Source of the DNA: Porphyra umbilicalis
Lineage: Eukaryota > Rhodophyta > Bangiophyceae > Bangiales > Bangiaceae
Assembly (NCBI GenBank): GCA_002049455.2
Contig: KV918767.1
Span: 366,256-430,255 of the forward strand
DNA: 64,000 nt
Direction of reading: 5' to 3'
This document shows positions 42,733 through 54,302 of the stretch, one piece after another; the first letter of the stretch is position 1; each line of letters starts with the position of its first letter. Both the position numbers and the translations under genes were made by a program. Under the pieces are notes generated by a model. The model had not been told where the DNA came from and did no database searches. It saw only the letters and a program-made list of their open reading frames with translations.

Positions 42733-45700
42733 CTGCGCTGCCGGCAAAAGAGGTCTTCGTTGTCGTCAGCTTGCACAGCCGTCGTAGCAGAGCGGCGTTG
42801 TGTAGACGGTCTGCGCATCCGTTTTCATCAGTCGCCCTGGAAAATCGCCCTATCGCTGCAGGAGAACCGTCCTGGTCTGGATTTCGGGTCGCGAGGTGCG
42901 CAATGCGGCCTGCACGCGGCGCTGGGAGCGAGCGGAATGAGGCACCGCCTCCGCTGTCAATGGCCGCACGGGCACGTGGAGCGGCCCAGGGCGGCGCCAT
43001 GAGGGTACTGTGCAAACTACGGCTAGGTTCGTCGCTGATGGGAACGAGCCCACGACCACAAGCTTGAGCGACCTCGCTCGGTGACATGCTTTTGTTTTTA
43101 TCTATCAATGAGGGGGGTACTGTACGTGAGGGGAACGAGCCGCTCGCGACCCCGGCCACACCACCTCAAAACCAAGTGGTTGGGGTTCCATAGTTTGACT
43201 ATGGCGCGGCGAGGTACGGGAGGAACTGTTGCCTGTGAGTGAGAGCGGGCAATGTCGGCGACGCGCGCCCGTGCACCAGACACGAGAAAAGGAAAAAAAA
43301 GGAGCGAAAAATGAAAAATGCACCAGACAGCATGCCAGAGACAGCACCTAGACAAGACGGGGGGACTAACACAAAAGGACAGCTCGTCGCTGGGTGGCAA
43401 CGGCTGCACTGCCATGGCCGCCTACAGCGCCGCCAACAGCGGCTCGCCCCACCCGACCATCGCAGATATGTAGGCCCCTGCCGACGGCGGCGCGGCCACC
43501 GCCGCCCGTACTGCCCCCACCAGATGCTGCGCCGCTTCTTGGGCGCGCGCTGGCGGCTGCGCCGTCGCGGCCGCTACCATCGCAGCCATCAGCAGCTTCT
43601 CCCCCCCAACCGGCGTTGACACCTGAATGCCGCGGCGATATCAAGTACGTAGTTTATGTAACATCTATAAGGTGGCCCCTCTGGGGCTTTGCATGGCATG
43701 CACTCCGAGGATCTTACTAACCGATAGGCCGATGATGTGCGTGGTAGAGAAGACGGCGGTCGAAAGCAAAGTGTCGCCCGCTCCCCCCTGCATATCGTCG
43801 TCGGGTCGGCAGTGGCGGCCTGGCACAGGTGACGTCGATGGCCACAGAAAAATATGAACATCAGTACACATGGTTGGTTGCGACTCTGAGCAAAAGAGAT
43901 GGAGTTGATGCAATATTGACTAGCGAAAATGAGGAGAAACAGGACAAATTCACAAGAGAAATAAAAGAAAGCTGAAAATCTCATTTACTTTGGCCAGCTA
44001 TGCCGTACAGTCATCTGCGGAAGGGTCGAAGCCGGATACGGCCTTCGATCGTTGTGGAACATTCTGGGTGACTTTTCAATCTGAATTATTGGCCTGCAAT
44101 GAATGGGGCCTTCGTGGCCAGTCGTTAATCCACTTGGGTTAACGATTCGCTCTGAGCGCTCCTCAGGAAGCGACGACCGCCAGCCGTTAACTATTTCGGA
44201 GTTACCGATTGGACAGGAATTCTCCTCAGCATCCGCGTTCTTGTGTGTGCATGGTTTGAGGGCCACAACGAAGGCCCCCGCACCATGCAGGTAGGATGTT
44301 CGGATACTGAGTCGAATCCTTGTCCAGTCGTTACAACTCGAAAGTTGTAGCGACTGGCTACTATGGCTGCCTCAGGACGGCTCTCAGCCATCCTTGTAAC
44401 AATTGGATATGCGTGCGCCACGTGCACTCACTCTGATCCACACAGCTATCCGCGTCCCATCACGCATTGAAGTAATCAAGGCATCCTAAAGCTGGCTCCG
44501 ATTTCAACCCTCTCTCAGTGCATGTAAAGCGCATGTCCTTGATTATCTGCGAGATTTCCATGTCGGGTCTTCTCACCCCCGCTCTTGGTACCTACAGGCA
44601 TCAGTAATAACCCTAGATGGGTTCTCAGGAACTACAGGTTATTGTGCCCCGGGAAAGGTTGGGCCCGAAGGATTAGGAGAAATTAGTTAAGAGGTGCCCC
44701 AACGACCTTACTCGCGCAGGTCTCAGATTTCTGGCCCGACCGCGACCTTTCCCCGGCCCGAACTGCGGATCAAGTTACGGAAGCCTCTTTGGCCAATCAC
44801 ATGCCCGTGTCCAACATTAGCTAGCGCCAAAAATGGACCTCCCGGCGCCCTCCCCCCACCTGATATCGGCGACAGACCATCGCGGCGAGCGAAGTGGCGC
44901 TCGGTGCACTTCGAGCGCGCTTGCGCTCGATCGCGCACGAGTATTCAGACAGCCGTTGTCTCAGGCAGCCATCAAATATGACATTGTCGACGATTCCAAT
45001 TTGAATCTTGCGGGGAGCGCAAGACGTGGGCTCCCGCATCGCTAGATAACCCATCTGCTGCAGGTGACTGCCGGTTGAGAAGCATCAGGTATGTTGTGGG
45101 CAGACGACCTTACCCAGGGGGGTGGGTGAGACCTTTCCCGCCGTGGTTTCTGCGAGTTATTGTCCTCGGGGAAAAGGTCCCCGGGGAGACTGCGAGAGAG
45201 CACTGACGGCGCACGTGTCCCTGATAATCCCCCCTCAGAGACACTTGGAGTGGGCTCGATGGGTTAGGACTAACTAGGGGGCCTAACCGGAACAAGGGGG
45301 GACCTTTACAGAGAGGAAGAACTAGTTCTCTCTGGCGATTCAGGCCCTAGAGCATAACGCCCTCAGCGCAGTGGTGCTTATCGTCCGAAACCCTATCCGT
45401 AAGGCCCTCCGCAAGGGCGCCGATTGGTGGAAGAACTGTGGAAGAACTGCGCCGGCTCGCCGCGCTGTCGTTTTCACTGCCCCAACTGCCCACCCGAGGA
45501 GCCGCAAGCAGAAAAATATGAGGTGGCCACCTGGCCACCTGTCTGGCCACTAATTGCGTTCTTGGATCGCCAGCCCGACCATCGCCTGCCGCTGAATTCG
45601 GTTCCACCGCTTCCAACCATCCACTATCCTTTCCATTGTGCGGGCTAGTTCAGACGCCCCGGTCGGGGCGCCACATTGACGGCGGTGCTGCCCCCCTTCA

Positions 45701-46087
45701 ACGGCACTGGGGGTAAGGCAACCGCTAAGGGAGATGCGTGGGAGTGCGGGCGGGGTTTCCAGCACGTACCGCGTGCGCTTGTCGCGGATGGGCGGCGGCG
45801 GAGGTGGTGGGGAGCCTGCGGTGGTCCCACGGATGCAAACGCTGCTGTTGGCGTTGGCGGCCGATCCGAGCGCTGAGTGGGATTGAAGCCCGCGCAGCGA
45901 CTGTGGGACAGCATGAGAAGAGGCTGACGAGGCGGCAGCTGTCGTCGCGGGCAAGATAAGTTAATAGACGCGCGCGGACGCTGTGCAGAGCGTGAAGGGC
46001 TTGCCGCCGCACTGGTGACGTTTCCCACGCGGGACGGTACTGGATGTACCCGGTCCCCCGGTGTCTCCCACCTGGGCAATCTCGGTC
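42733..46087. other. Mixed spacer, old repeats and hairpins, no gene called
   Basis: 42733-43650 holds GC-rich fragments with Ala/Pro-rich open frames. 43650-45640 is distinctly lower in GC, with stops in all frames and several short hairpins and ACCTTTCCC/GGGAAAGGT words in both orientations, which resembles decayed transposon DNA. 45640-46087 has short Pro-rich frames. No rRNA, tRNA or conserved protein was recognised. Confidence 0.4.
44118..44357. repeat. Three related hairpins
   Basis: Three stem-loops share a CAGTCGTTA/CAGCCGTTA start. The first is TCGTTAATCC-ACTT-GGGTTAACGA near 44123-44147. The second is CCGTTAACT-ATTTCGG-AGTTACCG near 44182-44206. The third is CCAGTCGTTACAACT-CGAA-AGTTGTAGCGACTGG at 44324-44357, a 15-bp stem with one wobble. 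They are probably diverged copies of one structured unit. Confidence 0.5.
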
Positions 46088-47452
46088 ATGGGTCGCTCCC
46101 GTGCTGTTGGTGGAGATTTAAAGCGCGAAACTCGCTCCCGTCGGTCACAGCGAGCTGCTGTTCGTCGAGGTGGCCATGGTGCGCGCGCCGTGTTGAGTGG
46201 CGTCTATGGAGGACAACTCGCCGTGGCTGTACGATCTACTTTGGTGGGGGACTCTACCATAGCGGTCCACGGCGGGACGGATGGTGGAGCCGGTCAGGAC
46301 GACGGAAAGCAGCGACATGCTGATGCTAAGACAGCATCTGACGGTGTGGCGGCGGCCGTAGACGGAAGTGTGCTGCCAACGGACGGTGGCGTCATTGGGG
46401 GCGGTGACGGGGTAGGGGCAGCTGTGGTCGATGGCCTTCCTATTCCATGTCGGGATGGCAACGAAGATGGCGACTTCGTGGAGCAGCCGCAAGCCAGGCT
46501 AGCAGAGAACGCTGCCGCCGCGTAATTCCTGTACGGGCGGGGACTGAATCAAACGGAAAGCCTCACGTCGGACGACGAGGAGTTTGCCCTTCAAAGGGAG
46601 ATGCTCACCTCCATGACGTCGGACGAGGAGACCAGTGGGGACGAGACCTCCTGTCAATCCACATACACCGACTGGCCAGACCTTGGCCATAGCGTCATCG
46701 CTGCGGGTGATGGGAGAGATGATGACACCATCGACGGCGTCGTGCTCCCACCATCCGAGGTGCCAGGCGATATTGGTGGCGCAGTGACCAACCCTTTCAC
46801 CTGCGTCGTGCACCTGCAAGCTTTCTTGCTGGTGCACGGGCAGGATCACGTTACGCAGCAGCAGTAAGAGGTGACACGCGCGGCGTTCAACATCGCATCC
46901 CCCGTCAAGCTCCCGTCCATCAACACCATCCGCTACGGGATCTGCCCCACCATCGAGCGCAAGTGGATGCTGCAGAAGAGCACCTGTCGGGCGCCGCAGG
47001 ACGGCGAAAGCGGGCTGGTGGAGGTCAAATTTGTTACGCCGAGCGAGCAAATCCGCTGCGACCTGCAGTTTGAGCGCACCTTCGCGTTGTTCAAGAAGGC
47101 GTACGCTCGGACAGACCTTGACACGGAGCTTCTCCCCGAGCTCGTCGACTCGCCGCCATTCCAAGATCCCTCCACCGTTGTACTGGGCGGCCAAACGGTG
47201 CCCCAACTTGTGCTGGACGGCGTCTCCATAGTCGTGGGTGACCGGCTCGACGTCGACCTGGCGGGCAGCCGCTTCGTGGACGGTGCAGTCGTCGACGATG
47301 CATTTTTCGTCTGCTCGACTGTTGGGCTTGCGCCTGACACGGCAACCATTCTGGCGATTTTTTGGTGCGGTGTGGAGTGGCGGACAAAAGTCCAGCCGAC
47401 ATGGTGCCCCGCCACTGGCACGCCGCCACCCTTTCCCCATTGTCTTGATTGA
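46088..47452 (+). pseudogene. Transposon ORF, N-terminal half, two in-frame TAA
   Basis: One frame stays open from about 46061 (ATG 46088, MGRSRAVGGDLKRETRSR) to TGA 47450-47452, except for TAA at 46523-46525 and 46865-46867 (VTQQQ-stop-EVTRAAFN). The first part is acidic and low-complexity (TSDDEEFALQREML, SDEETSGDETSCQ). The last ~190 codons look globular: LPSINTIRYGICPTIERKWM, CDLQFERTFALFKKAYA, then LVLDGVSIVVGDRLDVDLAG and TATILAIFWCGVEW. The last two are weakly reminiscent of a BAH-like fold. It lies just before, and overlapping, a Tnp2-like frame, so it probably belongs to the same decayed DNA transposon. Confidence 0.4.
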
Positions 47453-48469
47453 CAGACGACGGTGAGGCCGCCGCCATCCATTCGCTGCGCCACACCGAGT
47501 ACGATATACATCCACAGCGCAACGGAGGTGGCAATGACCAAGAGGCTGCGGGCTGTCTGGGGCGGGCGGCAACAGACGGCAGTGGGCAGGCGAGCGGCGG
47601 ATGGCATGACGCTCTCGCGCGAGCGGCAGCTCTTCAAATCCGGGCAGGCGACGCTTCGGGTGGTGCTACGAGCTGCCAAGAAGATGTACGGCGCGCTATG
47701 ACAAGAAGCAATGAAGAAGAGCGTGTGGGAGACGCGGAGGCCTCGGGTGTGGGTGGGTAAAACTCTGCTGGCGCTCTTCCAAGTCGGCCGCGCCGCCTCC
47801 TGTCGGGTGCACGTCATGGGGATGCTTTTCTCGTTGACTGCCTGTGTTTCTTCTCCGGCGATTTCTGTGCTCGGCTGGGGCAGGAAGTCTATTTCGATGG
47901 TGGATATATGAGTTACCTGTCGTGGCTCTTCGAACACCGCCGCAGTAGCCATCCCGTGCGCAGCTTGGCAGCCACGCCACCTGGCGTAAACTCGGTCGTG
48001 GTTTTGGAAGCCATTACCCCCGAATTGCGCGCGGGGGCGACAGACGGCTGGTTGATGACGGGTGGCGACGGAAGAGACATTCGGATTTTTGCTGATGTTT
48101 GCTTTTACGTGGGTGACTACCTGCAGGTGGCCAAGACCGGCAGGCTCATGGGCCACGGCGCCAACAGCCCATGTACAATGTGCGCTTATCGTCTCTCTGG
48201 TGCACCTGGGTGTCGCTACGGTCTCGAGGGCGCCAGCAACCTCGCGAAGCTTGTACGTACAACTGTACTTACCCGGAGCGTCTGCAAGGCCGTGGCTGAG
48301 CGGGCTGCTACAGCGGGTGAGCAATAAAGAGACCCCAATGCTGAAAACATGCACAGTCACAAATACGACCTCAGCGTCCCTCCGAATCGCCACTCCAAAC
48401 TGCTCGAGGCCCCCTGTCTATGCTCGTGCAGACCACCACAACCAATAACACCCGATAAAGCACGGTCCC
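47449..48469 (+). pseudogene. Tnp2/CACTA-like transposase fragment, two in-frame TAA
   Basis: A second + strand frame overlaps the end of the previous one. Past TAA 47758-47760 it reads HGDAFLVDCLCFFSGDFCAR, YMSYLSWLFEHRR, GVNSVVVLEAITPELRAG, then IRIFADVCFYVGDYLQVAKT and GRLMGHGANSPCTMCAYRLS. The last stretch resembles the Tnp2/CACTA-family pattern of a GD-containing strand followed by G-x-x-GH-A-x-x-PC-x-x-C. TAA at 48325-48327 interrupts before RDPNAENMHSHKYDLSVPPN. No TIRs were identified, so superfamily assignment is tentative. Confidence 0.4.
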
Positions 48470-48750
48470 CTATTCCACCTCCGACACTATTATCCCCTTC
48501 CCGCGCACCCTCACGCAGTTGCAGCATCAATCTATGCCTACCCCGGGACGGGCGCGCTCTGCGGCGACAGCTGACGGGCCGCCCGTCGAAGTCTTGGTCA
48601 GCTCCGGGAAGACCTTCCTGTACTCCACCTCGACGACCAGCTCCACGCGGCTCTAGTTTCTCTCCATAAACTCTCCGCAGGTGTCGGCAGCGGACTTGAG
48701 CTCGACGACCTCAGTGCGGCCCTCACCCCGCCCGCCGCCTTGATGGTTTC
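48470..48750. other. Remnant coding sequence, unrecognised
   Basis: The minus strand reads VELKSAADTCGEFMERN and, after a stop, LVVEVEYRKVFPELTKTS in the same area. This is short protein-like sequence that may be another transposon remnant. Nothing can be named. Confidence 0.25.
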
Positions 48751-48992
48751 CAGGGGTTCTCAGGATAAATATCCGATATCCGGGGCCACTGTAATTGCAA
48801 ACAAAACGACTACATCCGACATCGTGTTGCCCCAGCAGCTCGGGAAATTGACATTTTGGCGTGCAGAGCATCCCATAGGTGGTCATTTTTTCTTCAATGG
48901 ACAATCATGAACGAATACTCTGCGACATATTCTGGATTTTATCCGTATTCTGGCCGGGATACGGCCAAGAAACCGTATTCTGACATCCCCTG
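48751..48992. mobile_element. Small degenerate hAT-like MITE, 242 bp
   Basis: AT-rich island with imperfect terminal inverted repeats: CAGGGGTTCTCAGGATAA at 48751, and CAGGGGATGTCAGAATACGG read on the minus strand from 48992. The flanking 8-mers ATGGTTTC and ATGATTAC match at 6 of 8 positions, compatible with a decayed hAT target duplication. The interior has repeated ATATCCG/CCGTATTC words. Confidence 0.45.
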
Positions 48993-50477
48993 ATGATTAC
49001 CAACACCTTCAACGTCTGCAGCACGCTCGAAGCTTGAGAGGGGATGCCGCGACTGCGCGGCCTTCTCGGCTGACGCGGCCGAGGCTGCCCCAGTAGCGCG
49101 CCGCAGTGTGTCGGCCAATATGGCCGTTAACGGACGAGGTGGCGGCCCGCCTGGGGTGTGATGGCGGTGCACCGAGGCGTAGGCAACGAGTTACAGGCAG
49201 CACTCACATGCAAAGCAGTAAGATGCGTAGGCGGCGAGTCAGTAAACGTCCTCCCGCACAGGTGGTACGGAAAGCACGGCGCTGGTGTCTATCCGAGGCA
49301 CCCTCCGTTGGGACCTCTGGGTGCGACGCTCGACGGCGGCCAGAAGATCCAATGCTGCTTTACGGTGCGATTGACCAAGTTGTTGTTCCTGCGTGCGCTC
49401 CAGACCCCCGGCGCTGTGGGCACAGCTCAACCGCCGTGTGGCCCGTCGCCATCGCCCGTGCCAGTGACGTGGTCGGGTCGGCCGACAGAGGTGGCGGCCC
49501 AGCCCTGACGCGACCAACGGCAGGGGCGATTGGTGATGGCGGCAAGATCGTGGAGGTCCACAAGGCCGCCGGGGAGGTCGCCGCGCGGCCGCGCCGCTGG
49601 GTGGCTCGCGCGGCCGAATACAAGTAGCCGGTTGGTAGGAAGGCTGGAACTCTCGACGGGCACGGACGCGCGCATCGCGCGAGAGGCGTGGCGTGCTCAT
49701 CGTTCTACGCCGTTGCCAGTAGTTGGGCGCGCCTCCAGTGGCGCACTATCCACGGTTCTTCTCGCGGGAGGGGAAGCGGCTACACACTAAGACGGCGGCG
49801 GCACGGGCTGAGAGGCTGACTTGATCGATGGCGGTGGGCTACCGCTACCTTTGTCACCCCCGATTCGCTCTCCACGTCGATCCCCCCCCCCTTCGGCGTT
49901 CACTCCGCCTCCCCCCCCGCCGCAGCCTCCACCTCTGGACCGCCGCCGAGGGCGTGCATCTCGGGCGCCTCGGCCGCCGACGCGTCGAGCGAAGATTCGG
50001 CGGCAGCGGCCGCCGCCGCCGCCGCCGCCACGTGTAACCCGCGGTGGGCGGTCGCCGCGTCGGCCGAAGCTGCCGCCGCCGACGCGGCTGCGTCCGCGTC
50101 GGCCTCGGCCGCCGCCTCGGCGACCGCCGCCGATTGCATCGTCGACGCCACCCCCACGTTGCGGCCCGCCGCAGCGGTGGCAGCGGCGGCGGCTGCCGCC
50201 GCCGCCACCGCCGCTGCAGCTGCTTCCGCCACGTCGGACGCCGCGTCACCGCCGGCGTGCACGTCGACCGCGTGCTGATGGGTAAAAACAGGTTAAGAAT
50301 AGAGGAAGTACGAGTACAATAAAACGACACAGCAGCAGAAAGGAGGGCTCGTGGCGCAGCAGATGCGAAACATGTGGTGAGGTCAGCATAAAACAAAATG
50401 GCCCACATCACATCTCTCCCTACCACGGTGAGCCACGTACGCATCAGGACCTTAGGGAGGCCCATAGAAGTCCACTC
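48993..50477. other. Spacer with Ala-rich low-complexity DNA
   Basis: 48993-49850 has open frames without recognisable domains. 49850-50290 encodes only Ala/Pro/Arg homopolymer-like translations. No RNA gene was seen. Confidence 0.4.
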
Positions 50478-50728
50478 GCATGCGACAGCTTACTCATCCA
50501 GCGCCCTGTCCGGCGCGCAGCGCAGTCAGGCAGAGCAGTGCGGTCGTGTGCGGCAGCGTACGCATCCAGCGCCATTTCGGGCGCGCAGAGCAGTGGGCAG
50601 CCGCACACGAGTGAACGCCTCCTGCTCAAATCAAGTAGGCAGAGCAGTGCCGTCGTGTGCGGCAGCGTACGCATCCAGCGCCCTTTCTGTCGCGCAGAGC
50701 AGTCGGCAGCCGCGCACGAACGAACTCG
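50478..50728. repeat. About 109-bp tandem repeat, 2.4 units
   Basis: Starts at about 50528 and 50637 share GGCAGAGCAGTGC[G/C]GTCGTG, then GCGGCAGCGTACGCATCCAG, then GCGCAGAGCAGT[G/C]GGCAGCCG. A partial third unit precedes them, with ACTCATCCAGCGCCCTGTCC near 50490. Confidence 0.7.
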
Positions 50729-51132
50729 TCAAGCGCGGTGATGGCAGCAATGAGGCTGCGACGACGGACACATTGGAGCACTGCGCGTCGAGAACGTGGC
50801 GCCGGAAGATCCACGACTGTTTGGCAAACTACATCGGAGCGACGGCCTGAAGTCCCAATGGCGGCATTCGAACCTCCCCAGATTTTGACGCGTGTCGACA
50901 TGACTGGGGTCCGCCTGCATTCAACTGCTCTTCACATTGTCCATTGCGCCATTGTGGATGAATCCGATCTGATTGAGACGGTGGCGCCGTCGACGCGTCG
51001 GAGCCACAGTTCCTCTTCCCCACCGTCGTCGTCGCATGCTCCTAAACGCACCCCTCGTTGATCGGGTGTCCCCCATCCCGTCCTCCCTCGACCCTTCTCT
51101 TCCCTTCTCCGTTACCACACTACCCAATCCCA

Positions 51133-52140
51133 ATGCCTTCCAAACGGGGAACACGCTCCAAGAAGCTGCGTAGCCTGCTGCGGAAGAAGGTGGCAGCGGC
51201 AAAGGCGGCAACGGGGGCGCCGGCGGCGGCAGCGGCGTCGCCGGCGGCAGATGGTACGGTCGCCATGGCCGCTCAACATACGATGCCGGAGGGGGTGGCT
51301 ACTTTGCCTTTCGCGACGACGCCAGTTGCGCCGCCGCCCGTGGAAGCGACCGAAATGGTCGAAGCGGAAGTTGAGATATTGATGGAGGGGCGTGTCGGCG
51401 TGCCGCACATCGAATTCCTTGGGTCGTCCGCACAAGTGCTCCATTCGGAGGTCGAGGCCAGCCTGGCCACGCCAGGAGGCGCAGGCGTCCTGACGCTGGC
51501 CAACTTCATCAACGACCATGATGCCGCCCTGACGGAGAAGGCCGCTGAGCGCTTCAGCAAGGAGAACACAGTGGCCATCTTCAACACCCAGCCCGTATCC
51601 AAGATGCGGCGGCCAGGCGCAGACCTCAAGCGGCGCCAGGCGGTGATGAAGGCTACCTGGGCGGCTAGACGAGACTTAGTGGCCCGCCTTGAGCGGCTGT
51701 GTGACCTGATGTTTTACGTGTATGGTCAACGGTATGTCGCATCCGAGCCAAAGGTTCTGGTCTCATTGCCAGGCGCGGAACGGCAAATGCCGCATGGCAA
51801 CGATGCGGAAAAGAAGGATGTCGGCACCCCGCCGCGCACGCTGGGCGTCGTCATGGCGAGTGACGATACCGCCTTCCTAGGCACCTGGCCGAGGAGGTTT
51901 TGTGATGATTCGACTAACGGGGAGCTCATGACTATTGTGTATCGGTCTGAGGTGGAGCGTGTGCACGTCAAGAAGGGGCGTATCATTCTTTTTCGAGGGG
52001 ACGCAATCCACCGCGGCGTGGAGAACATGTCCGCAGACGACCTCGACCGCCGCGTGCATGCCTACTTACGGCTGGCTGATGAGCCCATCAGCACCGAGTG
52101 GCGCAACAAGACCTACCCGGCCAAGGAGATAATTGACTAG
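51133..52140 (+). CDS. 2OG-Fe(II) oxygenase-like protein
   Basis: Intact single-exon ORF of 335 residues, from ATG 51133 (MPSKRGTRSKKLRSLLRKKV) to TAG 52138-52140. The Lys/Arg-rich N-terminus looks like a nuclear or nucleic-acid-binding tail. The C-terminal half resembles a double-stranded beta-helix oxygenase. LVSLPGAERQMPHGND gives a candidate first metal His (~220), though the spacing is H-x-x-D rather than H-x-D. LGVVMASDDTAFLGTWP follows. KKGRIILFRGDAIHRGVEN has the second His (~293), and DRRVHAYLRL supplies the 2-oxoglutarate-binding Arg (~304). Neighbours are transposon remnants, and it is one of the few unbroken ORFs in this island. It could be a transposon-associated or recruited enzyme. 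The substrate is unknown. Confidence 0.55.
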   Translation: MPSKRGTRSKKLRSLLRKKVAAAKAATGAPAAAAASPAADGTVAMAAQHTMPEGVATLPFATTPVAPPPVEATEMVEAEVEILMEGRVGVPHIEFLGSSAQVLHSEVEASLATPGGAGVLTLANFINDHDAALTEKAAERFSKENTVAIFNTQPVSKMRRPGADLKRRQAVMKATWAARRDLVARLERLCDLMFYVYGQRYVASEPKVLVSLPGAERQMPHGNDAEKKDVGTPPRTLGVVMASDDTAFLGTWPRRFCDDSTNGELMTIVYRSEVERVHVKKGRIILFRGDAIHRGVENMSADDLDRRVHAYLRLADEPISTEWRNKTYPAKEIID

Positions 52141-53729
52141 AAATAGATTCTTACACACCTGTTGTTCGTTGCCCCGCACAGAGCTCGAGCTCATACGCGA
52201 CGGAGGCCCACCGACGCCCTGCTACTGCCGCCGGCGCCGACGTTGCCGCACGTGCCACCGACCCACCCAACGACCGCGCGCACGAACTCTTCCCCAACCG
52301 ACACTACACCCTTGCCTCCGCCGCGCCGCGCCGCCGAGGGCGCCGACTGCTCCCCGCCCTTGCCGCCGCCGTTGACGCCGCGTGGGCGGCGCCACGGCTG
52401 TCGGCGCGGCCGCTGCCGGCGCAGCGCCGATCCCGAATCCCCGCACCGCCGCGGGGGTCGCCATCCCCCCGCAGTGGCCGCGGGGGTGCTCCACCCCCAG
52501 CGGCCCCCGCCCGTGCTGCCGCCCCACCGGCGAACTGCGCGCCCCCCCCTACCCCCCCGGGGACGCACCACCCTCACGGCAGGTCGCCCCGCGCAAGCGG
52601 CGCCATGTCCGCCGCGACCCGCCTTCTCGGGGGTCGTCATCCCCGCGCGATGGCCGCGAGCGTGCTCAACTCCCAACGACAACCGGCAATGCCGCCATCA
52701 AAGACGCCACCATCGCCCCCCACCCCCCCCCACGCCGGCGATGAACCCTTGCGGCGGCCGCGCGCCGCCGCCGACAGAGCCGACTGCGCCGAAGACTTTC
52801 CGCCCTTGCCGCTGCCGTCGTCGACGCCGTCGTCGCCGCCGCCGAACCGCCCACGTCGACGCCGCCGAGCCGATGCTGTCATGCGACGAAGGCGGCGGCG
52901 GCGGCGACGGCAATGGCGCGGTGGCGCTGCGGTCACCCCGCGCGGGCGAATCATTGAAGCGGCGACCTGCTGCTTTTGTGAAAACGGGGCATTAAAATTT
53001 GACATGCCCGCAACGTTGCTCTCAATGAGACTTATCAAACGCGCCCAAGAACAATCCAAACGCATTTGTGTGACCAAAGTTATGTCCGATTTTCATCTGC
53101 TTACGGGAAGCGTCCGGCTACAGGTGCTCCGTCGGCCGGTGAGACTGCTTCAGCTCGCATAGTCAGAAGCTCCCCCTATGTCTTCCAGTGTCAGGTTGGG
53201 TCTTTGAGCCCGTTTCTGCACTGTAATTCAAGCCGAATTTGTAAAATATTTCTAGGGGTCGTCTTTTTTCACTGTATTTATTGCGTCCTGCCACGTTACC
53301 CTCGCCGTGTGTCTTCACTTGCTGTCGTCGATACCCTGCCCGTCAGCGTTCGATAAAACCCTGTGACGTCGACGGCCATCCTGCTTAATGCCTATTGCGT
53401 GGCGCCAACGACCGGCGTGCGTCTCGCCGGCGGCCGACGTGCATTGCGCCGGCGGCCGCGTGCGTGGCGCCGACGGTCGCCGTGCGTGGCGCCGGTGGCT
53501 ACGCCGACAGCCACCGGCTACTGTCCGCCGCGCGAGCGTCGCCGCCAGGACTTCGGCGGCACTCAAGGACCAGGAGGCCGTGGCGGCGGCTAACGTTGCG
53601 ACGTCTGAGTGAGAAGGGCGGCGGGAGAAAGTGCATGAACATGTCTTCTGACGGGCAACACCCGCGAGCAATGAACTGTATCAGCATGATCATATCTGTA
53701 TGACTACCCCACACACAGAGTGCCACAAG
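52141..53729. other. GC-rich low-complexity spacer, no gene called
   Basis: 52160-52960 is open in several frames with Pro/Arg/Ala bias. Two diverged direct blocks share GCCGCCGA[G/C]...GCCGACTGC and CGCGGGGGTCG/CTCGGGGGTCG[C/T]CATCCCC. 52960-53730 is mixed, with no protein or RNA gene recognised. Confidence 0.4.
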
Positions 53730-54206
53730 TCACTGTCCATCACGCACGACTCCACTCACACCAGAGTCCGGGGCACCCTGCATGGGCACGTCAGCCGCCG
53801 CTTCTAACGGTCCAAGCACTTCATTGGTTGCAAGCTCAACAACACCAAACGGCAAGGTGGGAGTGAGCTTGCCGCATGTATGGCGCTCGTCAAAAGCCAA
53901 AATGCCCGTCACGCCGGCCGGACACCATCGTAGAGAAGCCGGACATGCGGGCATCAGGCGGAGCAACGAGGCCGCAGTAATCGTCTTGCGTACAAGCGGG
54001 TGTGCGTAAGCATGGAAGAATAGATCAAACACCTCATCCTCCCGCACAGCCACGTCGACGAGCTCGCCAGTTGGGTGGCGTCTCAGTACGTACCACGTGC
54101 TGTTTTGGTCGTCGCAAAGCCACTCAAGCAGGACCCGCGCGGGTGTTGACCCGTCCTTGCGAGAAAATCGCCGAGACAAGCACCAGTTGCAAAGCAAAGC
54201 CGCCAT
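53730..54206 (-). CDS. Unrecognised 158-residue ORF
   Basis: ATG 54206 starts MAALLCNWCLSRRFSRKDGS. The sequence is of mixed, non-repetitive composition: VLLEWLCDDQNSTWYVLRRH, VFDLFFHAYAHPLVRKTITA, GILAFDERHTCG and GVVELATNEVLGPLEAA. It looks like a genuine globular protein or a part of one, but no family is recognised. It lies in the transposon-rich island and may be element-encoded. Confidence 0.35.
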   Translation of the reverse strand: MAALLCNWCLSRRFSRKDGSTPARVLLEWLCDDQNSTWYVLRRHPTGELVDVAVREDEVFDLFFHAYAHPLVRKTITAASLLRLMPACPASLRWCPAGVTGILAFDERHTCGKLTPTLPFGVVELATNEVLGPLEAAADVPMQGAPDSGVSGVVRDGQ

Positions 54207-54302
54207 TCCCAGCGCTTAAAGCAGGAGGTCGGAAGAGTGGAACTGCACTGTAGGCAGCGCCTTTCCGCGACTGGAGGTTGCAGGAACGTCGTACGCCAAC
54301 GA

